Below, piece after piece: positions 47,901 through 60,334 of a DNA stretch of 64,000 bases. Each line of letters opens with the position of its first letter. The stretch's first letter is position 1. Under the pieces are notes generated by a model that saw only the letters and a list, made by a program, of their open reading frames with translations, had not been told where the DNA came from and did not search any database. Origin of the DNA: Nymphaea colorata (taxonomy: Eukaryota > Streptophyta > Magnoliopsida > Nymphaeales > Nymphaeaceae); assembly GCF_008831285.2 (NCBI RefSeq), contig NC_045138.2, forward strand, positions 30,289,934 to 30,353,933, given 5' to 3'. The position numbers and the translations under genes were made by a program.

Positions 47901-50900
47901 TGAGTATATTTTTTTCCCCTAGAAGAGTACTGAACAACTAAGAATTACATTAAGTTGAAGAAAGCTAAACATCAGACTTTGTTGACAACCAATGCAGAAA
48001 TGGTCTGGCTCCTTGGCATCTTAAAGATACAGAAATACACCGGAAGATACATACCTTCCCATTGTGGTAGTCAAAGTTCTGTTACATTGCTAAGGATTTT
48101 ATGAAACATACTGAAATAAGTTATTTCACATGCAAAGAAAATTTGGAGAGAGTTACAATTATGCAACAAAGACCGTAATGTAATTTCCTGCATTTTCTGG
48201 TCCAGCTTTGCCTTTGTAATCTTGTGTACATGGAATTTCTTTTTCCTTCATGTATCCAAGGTCACTAGATTAGATATTATAACTTACATACGGTTAGATG
48301 TTGATTTCTCTCTTATCTCTAGATGGCATGGGTGTCATGTAGAATCACTTGAAATGATCTAGGGACATCGCCTCTGGCTGAGTCTCTTCTAGACTTAGCT
48401 TCAGAATGCCTTAAGAGTGGAGTGATCAATGAATTTCGGAAAAGATGTTTCTCCAACATGAGCAAACTGAGACAATATCTCTTGCTCAGGAAGAAATTGT
48501 TGCTCGGTATCTACTGCTGGTTCAGGGAACATTTTCTGGGCAATGCTACCTAGCTCTTGGAGCAGCAGATTGTCAACAGTTCAAAGTTCAAACCACAGTA
48601 TAGGAGTTTGATTACTTTCTCTGTTTCTCTTTGTCTAGCACAAATCATAACTTGGTGCAAAGTCCTGTCTGATAATGAAATCCTCTTCAATCCATACATA
48701 CTTTTACTTTATACAAGTATGCTAAAGTTAGAACAAAGATAAACTCTGGATTACTTTTATACCAATAACTTAACCTCAATTTGGCCATCTTTCTTGAAAA
48801 ACTTCAAGGCTTCTTTCGTAGTCCTTTGATGCAACTAATTTAATTCAGCTATGAATCCATTGATTTGTCCTAACAATTTGTTTGTCCTTTTTGAGGTTTT
48901 CTTTGTTGTGCATTTTCCTTCTTTTCACCACTCTCATCTAGATATATTAGCACCATAATTAGCAACATGATAATCAGATTGAATCAAACAAAATACTCAG
49001 GAAGCCCTTTAAAATGCATGAAAAACAATGAAATTGTATGCCCTCAACAACTTGAACAAAATGCAAACATCAAGGTAGCCCCTACTTGGACGTCCAATAC
49101 TTATAACCTACCAACTTGTTAGAAACTTAGAACCCATTACCAGAACTCTATTTTTCATAAGCATCAAATGAGTTCCTAGAGATCAACCTGATATGATCAA
49201 AACTGAAATAAGGATTAAACATTAAAAGGATATGATGAACTTAAAAAAATAATGACCATTTCTTGCATAAAATGGCCAGTGATTGCAATCAACTCTTTGA
49301 GGTGCATAAAATTCTTTTTTCAGCAATATGTAACTGGAAAATTCTGCTTTTGCTGTAATTCTAGCATCTTTCAGTTCAACACCAATTCACCCCCAGAAGG
49401 GTTAGCACCTTAAAAACTGCGGAAAGGAGGGAAACCACAATAGAGAAAGGTCTGAGCGTACATGGACACAAAAGTTCAGAATGAATGAGAAATAAAAGTT
49501 TTCTCTTGTAATTTTAGAATAAATAGGAAATATCTATTTTATTTCCGTGAAAGTGTTCTGTAACTTCCTAATAATTCCAGGTTTGGCAGTGATTTAATGG
49601 ACATGATTTGGTCAAAATTTTGGTAGAAATCATGGTTTTAGTAGTGAATATTGCCATAATCATATGGTGAGCATTTGAGAGGTGGTAGATGCCAAGCTAT
49701 GTTGAGGGCAGTGAATAATACTTGATGGGTTTTAACTTTCTGAAGGTTGTAGATATGGCTGGAGATTGGGTCAGGGCCCAGGCCTTGGGTTGGGCACTTC
49801 GGCTTTGGTTGTGAAGGTGACTCTCAGGCCAAGATTAACTGGGCCTGGCCTGGCTTGATAACTTATTGGGCTGCCCAGGCCAAGTCATGAATGCCCATCA
49901 GGGATGCAGTAATTTTTCTTGTGTATACAATGGTTTTCAGTGTGTATGCATAATACAAATTTGTATGTTTTTTTTCCTGTGAGGACTCGTTATCAGGCCA
50001 GACTTAGGTAATGAAAACGACCCTTAGGTGAAGATTAATGGGGCACTAATGCACAGCCCTAGTTATAGAGTGCTGCATATTTATCAAATGAATTACAGCA
50101 TATGCAGTCTCTTGTGCATAGGCTAAACAAGATATTGTTGCTCTTCTTAACTGTAGGTACATTTCCGTGCATTGTTAGTCTGTATGAGTGTATCAATGCA
50201 TGCAATATGCATGTCTTCATACATTACGTGTGCATAACTGTGTATGTATAATTTCATCAGATGGACATTTGTTATTGTTGAGTCGTTGATTAATGGAATA
50301 CTTTGGTTACTAATGTCCATTTGAAGTCATATAGCTTGTCAAACATTTGACTGACATGCTTTTAGTATACCAAGTGAATTTTGTACAGCTGCAGGTTAGT
50401 TCATAGTGGGACAATAGAAGTTTATGCCTACCAACCCTTTGACAAGCAGTGAAAAGTTGCCATCATGTGGTTTAGTTAACTTGGATCCTAATTTGACAAT
50501 TCCCAAGGGTGCCAATTAATATATTTTAGCACACCTTGTTCTATACAGCTGCAGGCTAACACATAGTGGAACCATAGAAGTTTATGCTCACCAAGCCCTT
50601 GACAAGTGATAAAGAGTTGCCAGTATGTAGTGATGTCGTTTTTAGCGGTCTTAACTTTTAGTTTGTTTTTGTAGTTGTGAAAAATAGTTCTGACAAAAAA
50701 TTAATGAAAGTCACTTGTTTACTTTTTCATGGCCACCCAGGACAATGTCTCGGCAATGCAATTCTCTTGTCTTCTTACCTTCCTGTAAACCCTGGAAATT
50801 TTTTTGCTCTTTGTTGAAGGATAAAAAGGCACAGAAGCACATAGAAATAACGTAATAGATCAGTGTGGTTGCATAAATTGAAGGTAGAGCGTAGTTCAGA

Positions 50901-52025
50901 AAACAACTCAAGTAACTGCCTTCAGATATAATAAGTCAAATGAGGAGTAGATAGAAAATCCTATATTTCGCATATTATTATTATTTTTCATTTGAATAGT
51001 TTCTTTATCATGTCTATTTTTCAGACCATAAAGTAAACTTGCCACATTCTTTTCTCATAAGTCAAGCAAATGACCTAGTAAAAGATAAGATGCTTTGGTA
51101 TGCTTGTTTATGAAGTAAGCTGCACTGTCATATTCCAGACCAATTTTTTGTTGCACTTACATGAACAAAAAAACATTTTTGTAATGAGATGTAATAACAA
51201 GAAGAATAAGTAATAATCCTAAATAATCACACAAATTCTGTTTTTACTTTTCTTGCAGCTGGCTTATTGTGTTTTTCTTCATTTGACTTAAGGTGATCCT
51301 GAAAGAGTTTTTCAAGATGTGCTTTTAATCAAGTGGTTATACATAAACACATATTGATATTTCATATTGTCATTCCAGATCTATTTCACAATTACTATAT
51401 TGGAATTTGAGAGGCACTGTGAGTTTGTTTATGTTTCTTCATGGACTTGATAATCTGTTCTCTTCCTGCAGAGTGGCGCTCAACCTTGGCTTTATATGTA
51501 TAAGTTTGAACTGTGCTATTGTTGTCTACACAACATGGTGGCGAATTAAACAAGATGATGAGAGTTTTGATGCATCAACTTCTACTGCTGTACAAATTGT
51601 GGTCATGATTGGGATCCTTTCCTTTTTAACGTAAGAAGCATCTTGTTTTCTTATTCATGTTTTGTTCAGCACTTGGTTCATGAGGAGATATGGTGCAGGT
51701 TTTCTGTTGCACTGTGGCCAATTTGGAGCTTCTTGACCTTGCCTCTTCTGGTATTATGCCACTCTCTCTCTCTCTCTCTCTCTCATACATGCTTGCATAC
51801 ACACATACGCACACACATACATGTCACGGACACTTGCATGGGGTTGTCCATGAGTGGTTGAGGGCTGGGAAGATGGATCCCTCTGCAAATAATTTAGCTT
51901 ATGAGTTTCTTTATTTGTATCCCGTGTTGCAGTTGACATTGCTTATGGCTTTCATTGCTGTATCACAACACATTCCACCATTCAGAAAATTCAGGTCACA
52001 AGCTGATCTTCTGCGTGATGACTGA
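44964..52025 (+). CDS. TMEM128-like four-pass membrane protein
   Basis: Four exons, 44964-45235, 51472-51630, 51699-51750 and 51933-52025, give 191 residues with GT-AG junctions in phase. After a soluble, serine- and acid-rich N-terminus (1-50) come four hydrophobic segments at about 54-73, 92-114, 127-147 and 150-172, then a short polar tail ending RSQADLLRDD. Text that places it with transmembrane protein 128 homologs is EFVFWILSSAFIIYYGD, the CIVV-type second helix followed by a tryptophan pair, and ALWPIWSFLTLPLL. Animal TMEM128 is a small, poorly characterised endomembrane protein; the plant members have no assigned biochemical activity, so none is given. ATG 44964 is the first in frame in a TC-rich leader. 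Intron 1 is 6236 nt and carries several repeats including a TRIM. Confidence 0.85.
45401..45578. repeat. 89-bp tandem duplication in TMEM128-like intron 1
   Basis: TCGCTGGAAAGTTT(C/T)ACGG begins at 45401 and again at 45490. The units share TGGGTTTAGCTGACTTCTTC and TTCATCG(A/G)GGG and differ at about ten positions. Confidence 0.9.
46607..47095 (-). mobile_element. TRIM retrotransposon (two about 205-bp LTRs), antisense in intron 1
   Basis: Read on the minus strand, 47095-46894 and 46818-46607 are diverged direct repeats. Each starts TATAACACTCC or TGTAGCACTCC, contains GAATATTC, a shared GGGTTTATAAGG promoter-like motif and TAGTTGTC(T/C). Directly after the first repeat comes TTGGTATCGGAACC (46892-46879), one base off the initiator-methionine tRNA primer-binding site used by plant LTR elements. 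Only about 75 bases lie between the repeats, and they end in a purine-rich stretch (AAGAGGAGTAGA) as expected of a polypurine tract. The total of about 490 bp fits a terminal-repeat retrotransposon in miniature. There are no genes inside. Edges are approximate and no target duplication was found. Confidence 0.75.
49755..50064. mobile_element. Degenerate hAT-like element in TMEM128-like intron 1
   Basis: The left side carries TGGCTGGAGATTGGGTCAGG and further GGGCCTGGCC words. The right side on the other strand starts CTAGGGCTGTGCATTAGTGC. The pattern (TAGGGCTG-like end, GGGCCTGG-rich flank) resembles common plant hAT MITEs, but the inverted repeats match poorly and there is no target duplication. 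Confidence 0.3.
50384..50636. repeat. 160-bp spaced direct repeat in TMEM128-like intron 1
   Basis: TACAGCTGCAGG(T/C)TA starts at 50384 and 50544. Both are followed by CATAGTGG, ATAGAAGTTTATGC and (T)TGACAAG, then AAGAGTTGCCA-like text. The copies are diverged. Confidence 0.82.
51762..51784. repeat. (CT)n microsatellite in TMEM128-like intron 3
   Basis: A CT run of about 22 bases lies just downstream of the exon 3 donor. Confidence 0.9.
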
Positions 52026-55000
52026 ACCTTCATCAGTTGAAAACTTGAAGTATCTGAACAGCTATAGGCACCTTGTCATTTGGACGTTTGGCACTTGAAG
52101 TTTGATTAAAAATTTCTGCCACATTGAAAAGGAAGATGATTCTCTATGGCTTTCTTCACGAAAGTTCGGATGACTATTGACAGATAAGTATGGTCATATA
52201 TGGTGATCTCGGGGTTTACAGAATTCAGTTTCGAAAATTCTTTACCTTCAATTTTTTTTTTTCCATTTTTTCTTGTGAAGAGGTTGGAGGGTCATGTGGG
52301 AGTTGAAATTTTAGTCGTACAGGAGGTTACCTGGAATTCTTTTTTGTCGTTTGATTTGTATCATACAGTGGTTGTTCAGAAGTTGCAGAAGAAAGTTTGA
52401 TAGAAATTAGAATATACTTAGTTTCATATTCTACTGGTGTTTTGTGCTTCCCTTTTAATTGTTGATCCTTCTGCTTGACATTTTCTGCAACAGTCAACCA
52501 TTTGTAGACATCTTCATATCCCAATTCACCCTGTGTGTTGCCCCGGATCTAAGCCTTTATCATTTTTGTTAACAAATAATGCATCTCAATGTTTCTTTTA
52601 TTTAAGCACGGTAACCAGGATTCTCACTCATCGTCTGAGATTATGGTTGATATTAACCAAAAGTAGTAAAGTTCCGAAGGAGTTTTGTTTTGTTCATATT
52701 CAAGCCGGTTTTTTATGAGCAGAGGCATTCTCTTTGCTGATGAATAAAATAAGTTGAAAGAGCTGAATTGGGTGCCCTTTTGAAAATTTTGGAGATAGGC
52801 AAGTAAATTGGTTATGCCAAGAAATACGATGTGTTTAATGAACTACTGATCTACAATGTGAATGGCTTGCACGTCCAATCACCTAGTCAGTCAGATTCTT
52901 CTTATTATGGTGTGTTCTCATAAATGTTCAGCTTATTGTTTCAATAAGTAGTTAGTTCTGATTTAACAAACAGCAACCCTCAGCTGCAAACCGAAGACAA
53001 AATAGAGATTATGAGAGATTTTCGAGTGCAAAATGGCGATGAATTAATTGGAACTTCCATTCACATAACAAATGGGCTTCTCGCTAATAAGAAAGGGGTT
53101 CTTTCAAGCTTCCTTCTCTTTTGAGAGGTATCTGGAGTTTCTTGCTTTGGAAACATGGTTTTGATATAGAAAGCTTTTCACCTCAGGTGTATGCTTCACA
53201 TAACTTTCATTTTGAAAAAAATGCCAAATCTTCAGAATTTTTGGAGATAGGCAAAAAGGAAAAACCAGACCTGAACTCTCTTGGAACACCCTTCTTTGAC
53301 CTCAGATGGTGCCTACTTCGATTTACTTGAAATAGAATTTGAACTCTAAAACATAATTGCACAAAACAGCTTTCCAATAAGTTCCATATATCTACCATAT
53401 GATAAACTACATCTTAAATAAACTAATTGTTATCTAAACAGCTTATATTCATGTATAGTCTGCCCAATTCATTTTTATGATCCGATTGAGCTCCTTAATC
53501 ATGAGGAGTTATTGCAGATAATGTTAGCTATCCAAGTTTTAAATAATGAACCATATAGAATTGCATCAGAGAATAATTGTTTTGTCAACATAACAGAACA
53601 TGCATTAGAATTATGTGATGATAGAGAAGCTGATGAAAATGCTTACTAAATGTACAAAATTATGCATATCATGCAAGTTAATCTTGATGTTTTCAGTGTT
53701 GGCCACTACCAGATAGTACTGATCAGAATCTGCCCCTTGCCGAAACAATAGAAGCGCAGGTGCTGGTCTCTTTATATATTGGCTAATATCTTAGCTGAAT
53801 AAGCAGAACCAAACTGAGTTGGCCAATTCAGCCAGTATCAGTTTTACTTAAATGGATTATATCATAATAAACGTTTTTTGTTTCCTCATGTAGAAATGCC
53901 CTGCCTCGTTAAACATTAAAAACATATCAGTGCCTTCTCCAAAGTTCGTTGGTGTAGGTTCAAATCCTTTCTCAAACAAAACTGATCAAAGCGATTGATT
54001 TTTCATAAAAGGATAGTATCCAGATGCCAAATCCATTGACCATGTAAATAGGTTGTCAAAAAGATCAAAACAACCACTTTGTGCCACTTTTACTGAAAGC
54101 AGACCCCATACTCTAGGACACAAGGGGTTGAATGGGAGCTTTGTCTCTCCGCCGGACAATGGGTCTCCCCCACTCACCCGGAAACATGAGCGCACAGCTT
54201 TGACACAACATGTACAACCACGTCTTGTGTATTGTCTAACAGAATGTCTTGCCTTTGTTGCCTGCAACATAGTTCTATTTACAGAAATCTCTAGAAAAAT
54301 GGAAAAACTTTGGAGAACATAAAGTGAAACAACCCAATGTTTGTTTAGAAAAGAAATCCCTTCAACCCACAGACAACAATGATTGTTTCAAGTATTGATG
54401 ATCAGCTGGTCTGAAAATTTCTTTTAGCAGCTTTCTTTTGTTGACAATGATGAACTCACTTTTTTAAGTCTTGTTTGCGCCTAAATTATGCCAGTTTTTA
54501 TATGTGCCCCACAAAATCATTTGAAAGAGGGCATATGGTATCATGACATACGGTTGGGAACTCTTTTAGTGATTCTCAGTGTCTTCCAAATCCAGTTCTT
54601 ATGAGAACTACTTTAGTTCTCAGTTTCTGCCTACACATCTAAAAAAGGTGAATTATGTCACCAAAGTTGCTACCAAGAATGTGAATGACCATATTTCTTT
54701 CCAGAATTTATGATGATCATTGACAATCTGCCAGTCAGAACAGGGACAATTTCCTATAAATTTGCAGCTTTTGCTTCTTCCTTTTTGCATCTTTGCATGA
54801 TAGACTTGTCTTCAATGCAAAAACTCCAATATCTCATCACTATATTGGAACCAATGTTTAAAAACCCAGCAGAGTCATCCGAGTTGACTCGGCTGACTCA
54901 GTGACTCGGCCTTCAACCTGGTCCAAAAAATGGAAAAACCAGGAATTGTCGTGACCAGGCCGATCATTCGAGTTTTGGCCAAGTCAAAGGTGGGTCTAAC

Positions 55001-55311
55001 TGAGTCATCTTATGGATACGATCTAAGTGTGCATGTCTTACATGTACAAATATACTTCTAAATTATATGAAAAACACATTTATAACAAAATTTAGGCATA
55101 ATGTGTGTGCGTGTGTGTACCTATATACTGCTAAAGCTTATAGTTTACATATGTATATACATTATTATACATGCTATGCGTAATATGCCAGTAGTCCATA
55201 CATATCAAAATATACTTCAAGGAAAAAATGAAGTTGTCAAACTAGCTGTGACTGAGTTTTCCACAAAACCAGGTTTTAACAAAACCCATTTTTTCAAAGT
55301 GTGATCCAGAC

Positions 55312-55508
55312 CAGGGGCGGAGCCAGGATTTTGTTGAGGGACGGGCCAAACCATCGGCGGGTTGGGCCAAGAGGAGCGACGGTAGGGCCAAAAGAAACGA
55401 TGGGTCGGGCCAAACTAAAAAAAATTAATTTTTTACATATAAATTTTTTTTTTTTCTGGGCTCACCCGGGCCATGGCCCGGGCGGGCCCCCCCCTCCCTC
55501 CGCCCCTG
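55312..55508. mobile_element. hAT-type MITE with 8-bp target duplication, 197 bp
   Basis: Terminal inverted repeats CAGGGGCGGAG (left) and CTCCGCCCCTG (right) are perfect over 11 bp. ATCCAGAC flanks both ends (55304-55311 and 55509-55516), an exact 8-bp target duplication. CAGGGGCGGA termini are widespread among plant hAT-type MITEs. The interior alternates GGGCCAAA-type words with an AT-rich core and encodes nothing. Confidence 0.92.
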
Positions 55509-58112
55509 ATCCAGACGCCACCTACATAGACTCATACGGCTACGCGGTCGACTACTGATGACCTCATGGTCAGGGTGAGCCAGAAGTTTTTTGTTACAAG
55601 GGCCGAACTAAGGTTTCGAAATTTTGACAGGGGCCAAAATATATAATTTTTCAAATTTTTTTATATAGGTTAAGTTAAACTATTTTAAATTTTATAGGTA
55701 AAATTTTAAACTTCCATAGCCCCTGCTCATGATCCTCACTCACCTTTAAATTAAATGTCCAAATAAAGCTGGACTACTTGCTTTAATAGTGTTTGAATCA
55801 TGTAATCTGGATTTAATACAAGAACTAAAATTGTAAAAAAAAAAAATTGTTTTGATGCTAAAATTACATTTGGAACACGATCTTTGCTTTATCTGATGCA
55901 ACTATAAATGGACGAAAAAAAGTTCAGTTGTACACTTATATATATCTCATAGAAATTATTTTGCAACAGGAATAGTAGCATACTGTTTGTTTCATGCATC
56001 TACCCCAAAATTGTTAAGGTCGCATGTTATCCTAAAGAATATTGGCGTAAATTTATAGCATGCTATATGAATATGCTCCAATCCTTGGTTATAGTGTTCA
56101 CAACGACCGCGTAACAAAACAGTGTTTATGACGAACTCGTAAAAGTAGAAAATTACAATGATGCCCTTGACCCGCAAAGTTCGTTGGGATCAGACTTCAC
56201 ACTCCAACCAAACCCATTTTGTTGTGCTAATTGCTGCTAACTTCTGATTAATTTCCAGCTTTGCTTCTCCTTGGGTAGAGTCAAAAACCTATATTATTAA
56301 TCCCATCACTCAGACTCAAGTAATAGAACTCATCTACTCATCTCTTCAAAAGACTAGTGAAACACGCAACCTACCTGCTCTACAATACTTTTGATTTGAA
56401 GGTCAATACACTTACTAAAGCGATGTTCAACTTGCAATAAGCTGCCAAAATAGACTCTCTTGATAGAAACAGCCATTCACTATGAGGTCACCAACACATG
56501 AATTATTCTCATTATCTGCAAATATGTGGCTCACAAGATCATTCACAATGTATTAGTCCTGAAGAAGTAGTTGTCATGACTCCATGGAACAAGAATCCTG
56601 ATCTGTTGTTTGCACCTAGCTCTTCTCTGTTCATCTCCATCTTGTTGGGTTTTACTGTGACCCACTTTAGACAAACAATTAATGCACTTCTGATGGAGGA
56701 TTGCACATGATTTTATGTATTTGTGTTCAAAGTATCGACATGATAAGGATTCTAATCATACAAATGAGATCTTTGTTTTTATTTATACAAAATCCAACAG
56801 CAGGGAGTATTTTTCAATCTTTTGTAAACTATAAAATTTTGGGTATACAAGTTAAGATTATGGGTGAGCCGCGAGAACCACTGCTTGGGAGAGAGTCCAA
56901 GTTCTCAACCAACCCCTTGTTTCCCTATGATACAAAGTCTGTTTTAGTGTCTTGAGTTGTCGTCTTTATTGTGCCTCAACTTGCACATCAGTGACCGTTC
57001 TTTTCATTCCCTTCCCTTCTTTTTTTCTTTCTTTTTTTTTTTTTCATTACAAGAGATTGATGCTTCTGACACTCGAAATAGAGACTGCTTGCCAAACAAC
57101 TCTCATTTCTTACCATTGTGCCAATCCCCTCGGGAAGTTAATAAACTGATTTAAGGGCTCAATTTTAGGCTGAAGACTCTAGATTTTTAGGTCAGCAAAC
57201 AATTGTTCAAATTTTCCATTCATTTGTGTGAATTTGCGTAGTAGGTGGGCGGGCGTCGACTTTATAGAGAGTGGGCCCTGGGAGAGACTGAGCTATACCT
57301 TTTCCAATGGGTGGCCATGGCAGGAAGTAAAGCACAAGCCTGACTTACTCAATGCCCACAACCACTTATCTTGCACAAAGAGGTGAGGACACCTAGATGA
57401 AGACAAGAGAATCTATAATGCCTTCAAACTTTGTTTTCCTGAAAGAAAAGAAAGAGAGATAAAAAAAGCAATGTTGTAAAAAGTTGTATGGGAGGTGGGT
57501 GGGTGCTTACTCATCGATACGGCGTATCGGCCGATATGTATCGTTATGTATTAAGGCTTGCATTGTCATATATATTTTTCAATTTTATCAATTTAATTGA
57601 AACCAGCATCGGCTTTGCATCGAATCAGGCCAATATATTCAGATAGAGTCACATTTATAACATGGGAAGAAAATGAATTGAAGTTAGCAGGCTGGTTACT
57701 AAATGGCTAAAACACCAAAAAACATCGCCGAAAACACCATATTTCATCGCTAAAAGCACCATAAACCATCTTTACATTGTAAACCGAAACTGATGCCCTT
57801 TAGGGCTACTTACTTTTGACAAACAGTTTTAAAATTTTCAGCCATCCAACAACATTAGGCAGCGGTGATTGGTTCGCTAATTCCCACAACTTTGCAAGTG
57901 AAGATTGCTTACTCGCAATTTCGTTTCATGAAAAATCAAGCACAAAGAACTCATGTCTTGCAAACTGGGTCTCTGTAGACACAGAAATATTTCCTTCCAC
58001 ACGAATCTCTAACTTAGATTACATTGGCAGGTGGAGGGCAACTGCATCCAACCATTAAAAGAAAAAGGAAACAACAAATGAGACTGAGAAACTTGAAAGT
58101 AGCGGTCAATGA

Positions 58113-58386
58113 GTGGTGCCAACTCGGGTTCGACTCTTAAGTTAAACGAGTCGAGTTTGAGCTTAACTGATAACTCGAGCTTGCAAATGAGTTGAGTTTG
58201 AGTTGGATGAACTCGATTAGACTTGTTTAACACTAATCCTTATTTTTGTAATTTCAAAAACTTAAATTTGCCTAAATAAAAATGTGAAAATTTTAAGTAT
58301 AAAATATATAGTAAGAGACACGAGCTTAAACGAGTTGAGTTCGAGCCGAGTTATAGGTGAGTCGAGTTGAGTTCGAGCTAACTAAA
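58113..58386. mobile_element. TCGAG-rich repeat segment
   Basis: From GTGGTGCCAACTCGGGTTCG onward the segment is dense in GAGTCGAGTT, CGAGTTTGAG and AACTCG words around an AT-rich middle, and it ends in GAGTTCGAGCTAAC. It resembles the segments at 6451 and 25400 in composition and word order. Its termini are not cleanly inverted and the limits are approximate. Confidence 0.4.
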
Positions 58387-59121
58387 TAGAGGTGACGCAT
58401 TTGAGAGATGGTAATATAGTGGGACTATTATGGAAACACTCCAAAACAAAACATCAATTACTTTCCTTCAACACTGAAATATTTTATCACTACGGTAAGG
58501 TAATTGTTGACGGAGATATTTTTTTCAGCTTCTTAAATGCCATGTTTGTTGGACATTTATAACTCTATCCCCACTTCGTAATCGATGCTGAAAAAATATC
58601 TCCCCTTTATGTGCTGCATAACCAAAGATGACCATGATATTGACTAGTGGAGAAACTTTTTCCAAATCCATTAATGCCCATTAAGGACAAACTCGTTTGA
58701 TCGATTACTTCATTTAGGGCCCAGTTTGATCGCTGGCAAAAAGTTATGCCACACAACAATTTACTTCGCCAGTCTGTATGAAAAGGTTGAAAACTTTTTC
58801 TCTTTTTCAAGAGAAAAAAGGGAATTCGCTTTGGCGTGTTTGTATCAGCAAAAATCCAAACACATCGAGCCGACTACTTTTTGCAAAGTTTCACAAAAAG
58901 CAAATGCATCACAGTTTAATGTACCCAGGAATGGCCTTCCAAGTGAAAAAGTCTCTTGTTTGATAAGAAGAATATAGTGTTTTTTAACACAAAGAACACT
59001 AGATTTTTTGTTTCTAAAAATATGGTAGAATTATATCCAGTACTTGACTGATAGATGTAAAAGCAATATTAGTGATCATATTGTAACACAGCATGAAGCT
59101 TTGGAAACATAATATTCTTAT

Positions 59122-59319
59122 TAAGGGTGGGCGTCGGCCCGGCCCGGCCCGGCCCGTTTAAGTTTAAAAAATATATATTTTTTAAATTTTTTATTTTAAT
59201 AATATATATTTATTATTAATAAATATATTTTACATTAAAAATTATTTTATGGTTAAAAAAATATTTTTTGTTTTTAAACGGGCCGAGACCTGGGCTGCCC
59301 GGCCCAACGCCCACCCTTA
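59122..59319. mobile_element. hAT-type MITE with 8-bp target duplication, 198 bp
   Basis: The left end TAAGGGTGGGCGTCGG and the right end CCAACGCCCACCCTTA are terminal inverted repeats (12 bp perfect). ATTCTTAT flanks both sides exactly (59114-59121 and 59320-59327). CCCGG-rich subterminal repeats enclose an AT-only core. The ends (TAAGGGTG) and 8-bp duplication fit hAT. Confidence 0.92.
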
Positions 59320-59628
59320 ATTCTTATTACCATTTTTTTTTTTGTAGTTTCTAAGTTTTGCATTTAAACTCAAGTCTGAATTTTATATGTACATTAGATA
59401 ATGAAATTTATCAATTTTAGCGACCCTAACAACATTCATTTTTGCTCTCTTCCCTCTCATCTCCCTATTAAATCACAATTAATGAAGAAAGAAGAGTTCA
59501 GAGAAATAGATTGTCAAGATTGTTGGTCCTTCAATTTTAGTTGTGTAATTTAAAACTAAATAAGCAAATTCTGAATCAATTGACCAATTCTAACCATGTA
59601 AATAATCATCCAATTCATCAATCCCTTT

Positions 59629-59726
59629 GGGGGTGTTTGGTAACAAGAACACAGTGTTCTTTGGAATGCATTGCAATGGTACATTGTGTTCCAAATAATA
59701 TAATGTTTCTACTACCAAACACCCCG
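59629..59726. mobile_element. Short Tourist-like MITE, 98 bp
   Basis: GGGGGTGTTTGGTAACAAGAA at the left and TACTACCAAACACCCCG at the right are inverted repeats containing the GGTGTTTGGT signature of Tourist elements. TTT flanks both ends (59626-59628, 59727-59729), a possible 3-bp target duplication. The element is unusually short. Confidence 0.62.
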
Positions 59727-60235
59727 TTTGAGTTCCATATTTGGCAGTGCTTAGATCAGTACACGTTTCCACAATCTACCAGTTTCCTTACACATGCACC
59801 CTTTCCTCAGCTTATTTTTACTTTATCATATTTTAAAAATAATATATAAGCATTTCAAAATATTTAATTTGAAAAATGCTTAATATTCTAAATATTCTAA
59901 TTGACTGGGAATCAGAAGAGACTCATGTTGACAAAACTGGCATAGTTCCAATGAGAATCCAGTGGAAAGATAGAGCCATCGTGGTGACAATTCCGTTACA
60001 TTAACGAAGGAGGAAAGTCCTGCGAGGCCAAATCATCTTCGGTCAAGGCAGAAGAAGCCTGTGCTATTGAAATAATTAGGAAGTTTGGTCCTTTGACTTT
60101 AAAGGTGTGAAACCCAGGCAATGCAAAACACCTCACTTTGGTTGGTCAATGTGGTGCAATCGATCAAGTGAGATGTGGACGGGATGATGTGATACCGCTC
60201 TTGCCTAACCCCTTTATTTTCCTACTTTAGTCAAA

Positions 60236-60238
<3 letters not shown>

Positions 60239-60325
<87 letters not shown>
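60239..60325. repeat. (AT)38(GT)n microsatellite
   Basis: An AT run of about 76 bases continuing directly into about five GT units. It abuts the three-copy tandem repeat that follows. Confidence 0.96.
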
Positions 60326-60334
60326 AATTCACCG

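Noticed and set aside
53089-53300. Possible MITE (GAAAGGGGTTCTTTC versus GAAGGGTGTTCCAAG ends)
   Set aside because: The inverted ends match poorly and no target duplication could be found.
53935-53970. GTAGGTTCAAATCC, a B-box-like tRNA motif
   Set aside because: No A box or tRNA stems upstream; an isolated match is expected by chance.
53986-54270. Minus-strand frame with many Cys and Arg that looks partly coding
   Set aside because: I could not match it to a family or find companion exons; it may be a transposon or organelle-derived scrap. A translated database search would decide.
58700-58980. Tourist-like start (GGGCCCAGTTTGATCGC after TTTA)
   Set aside because: No matching inverted end with a TAA-type flank was found within several hundred bases.
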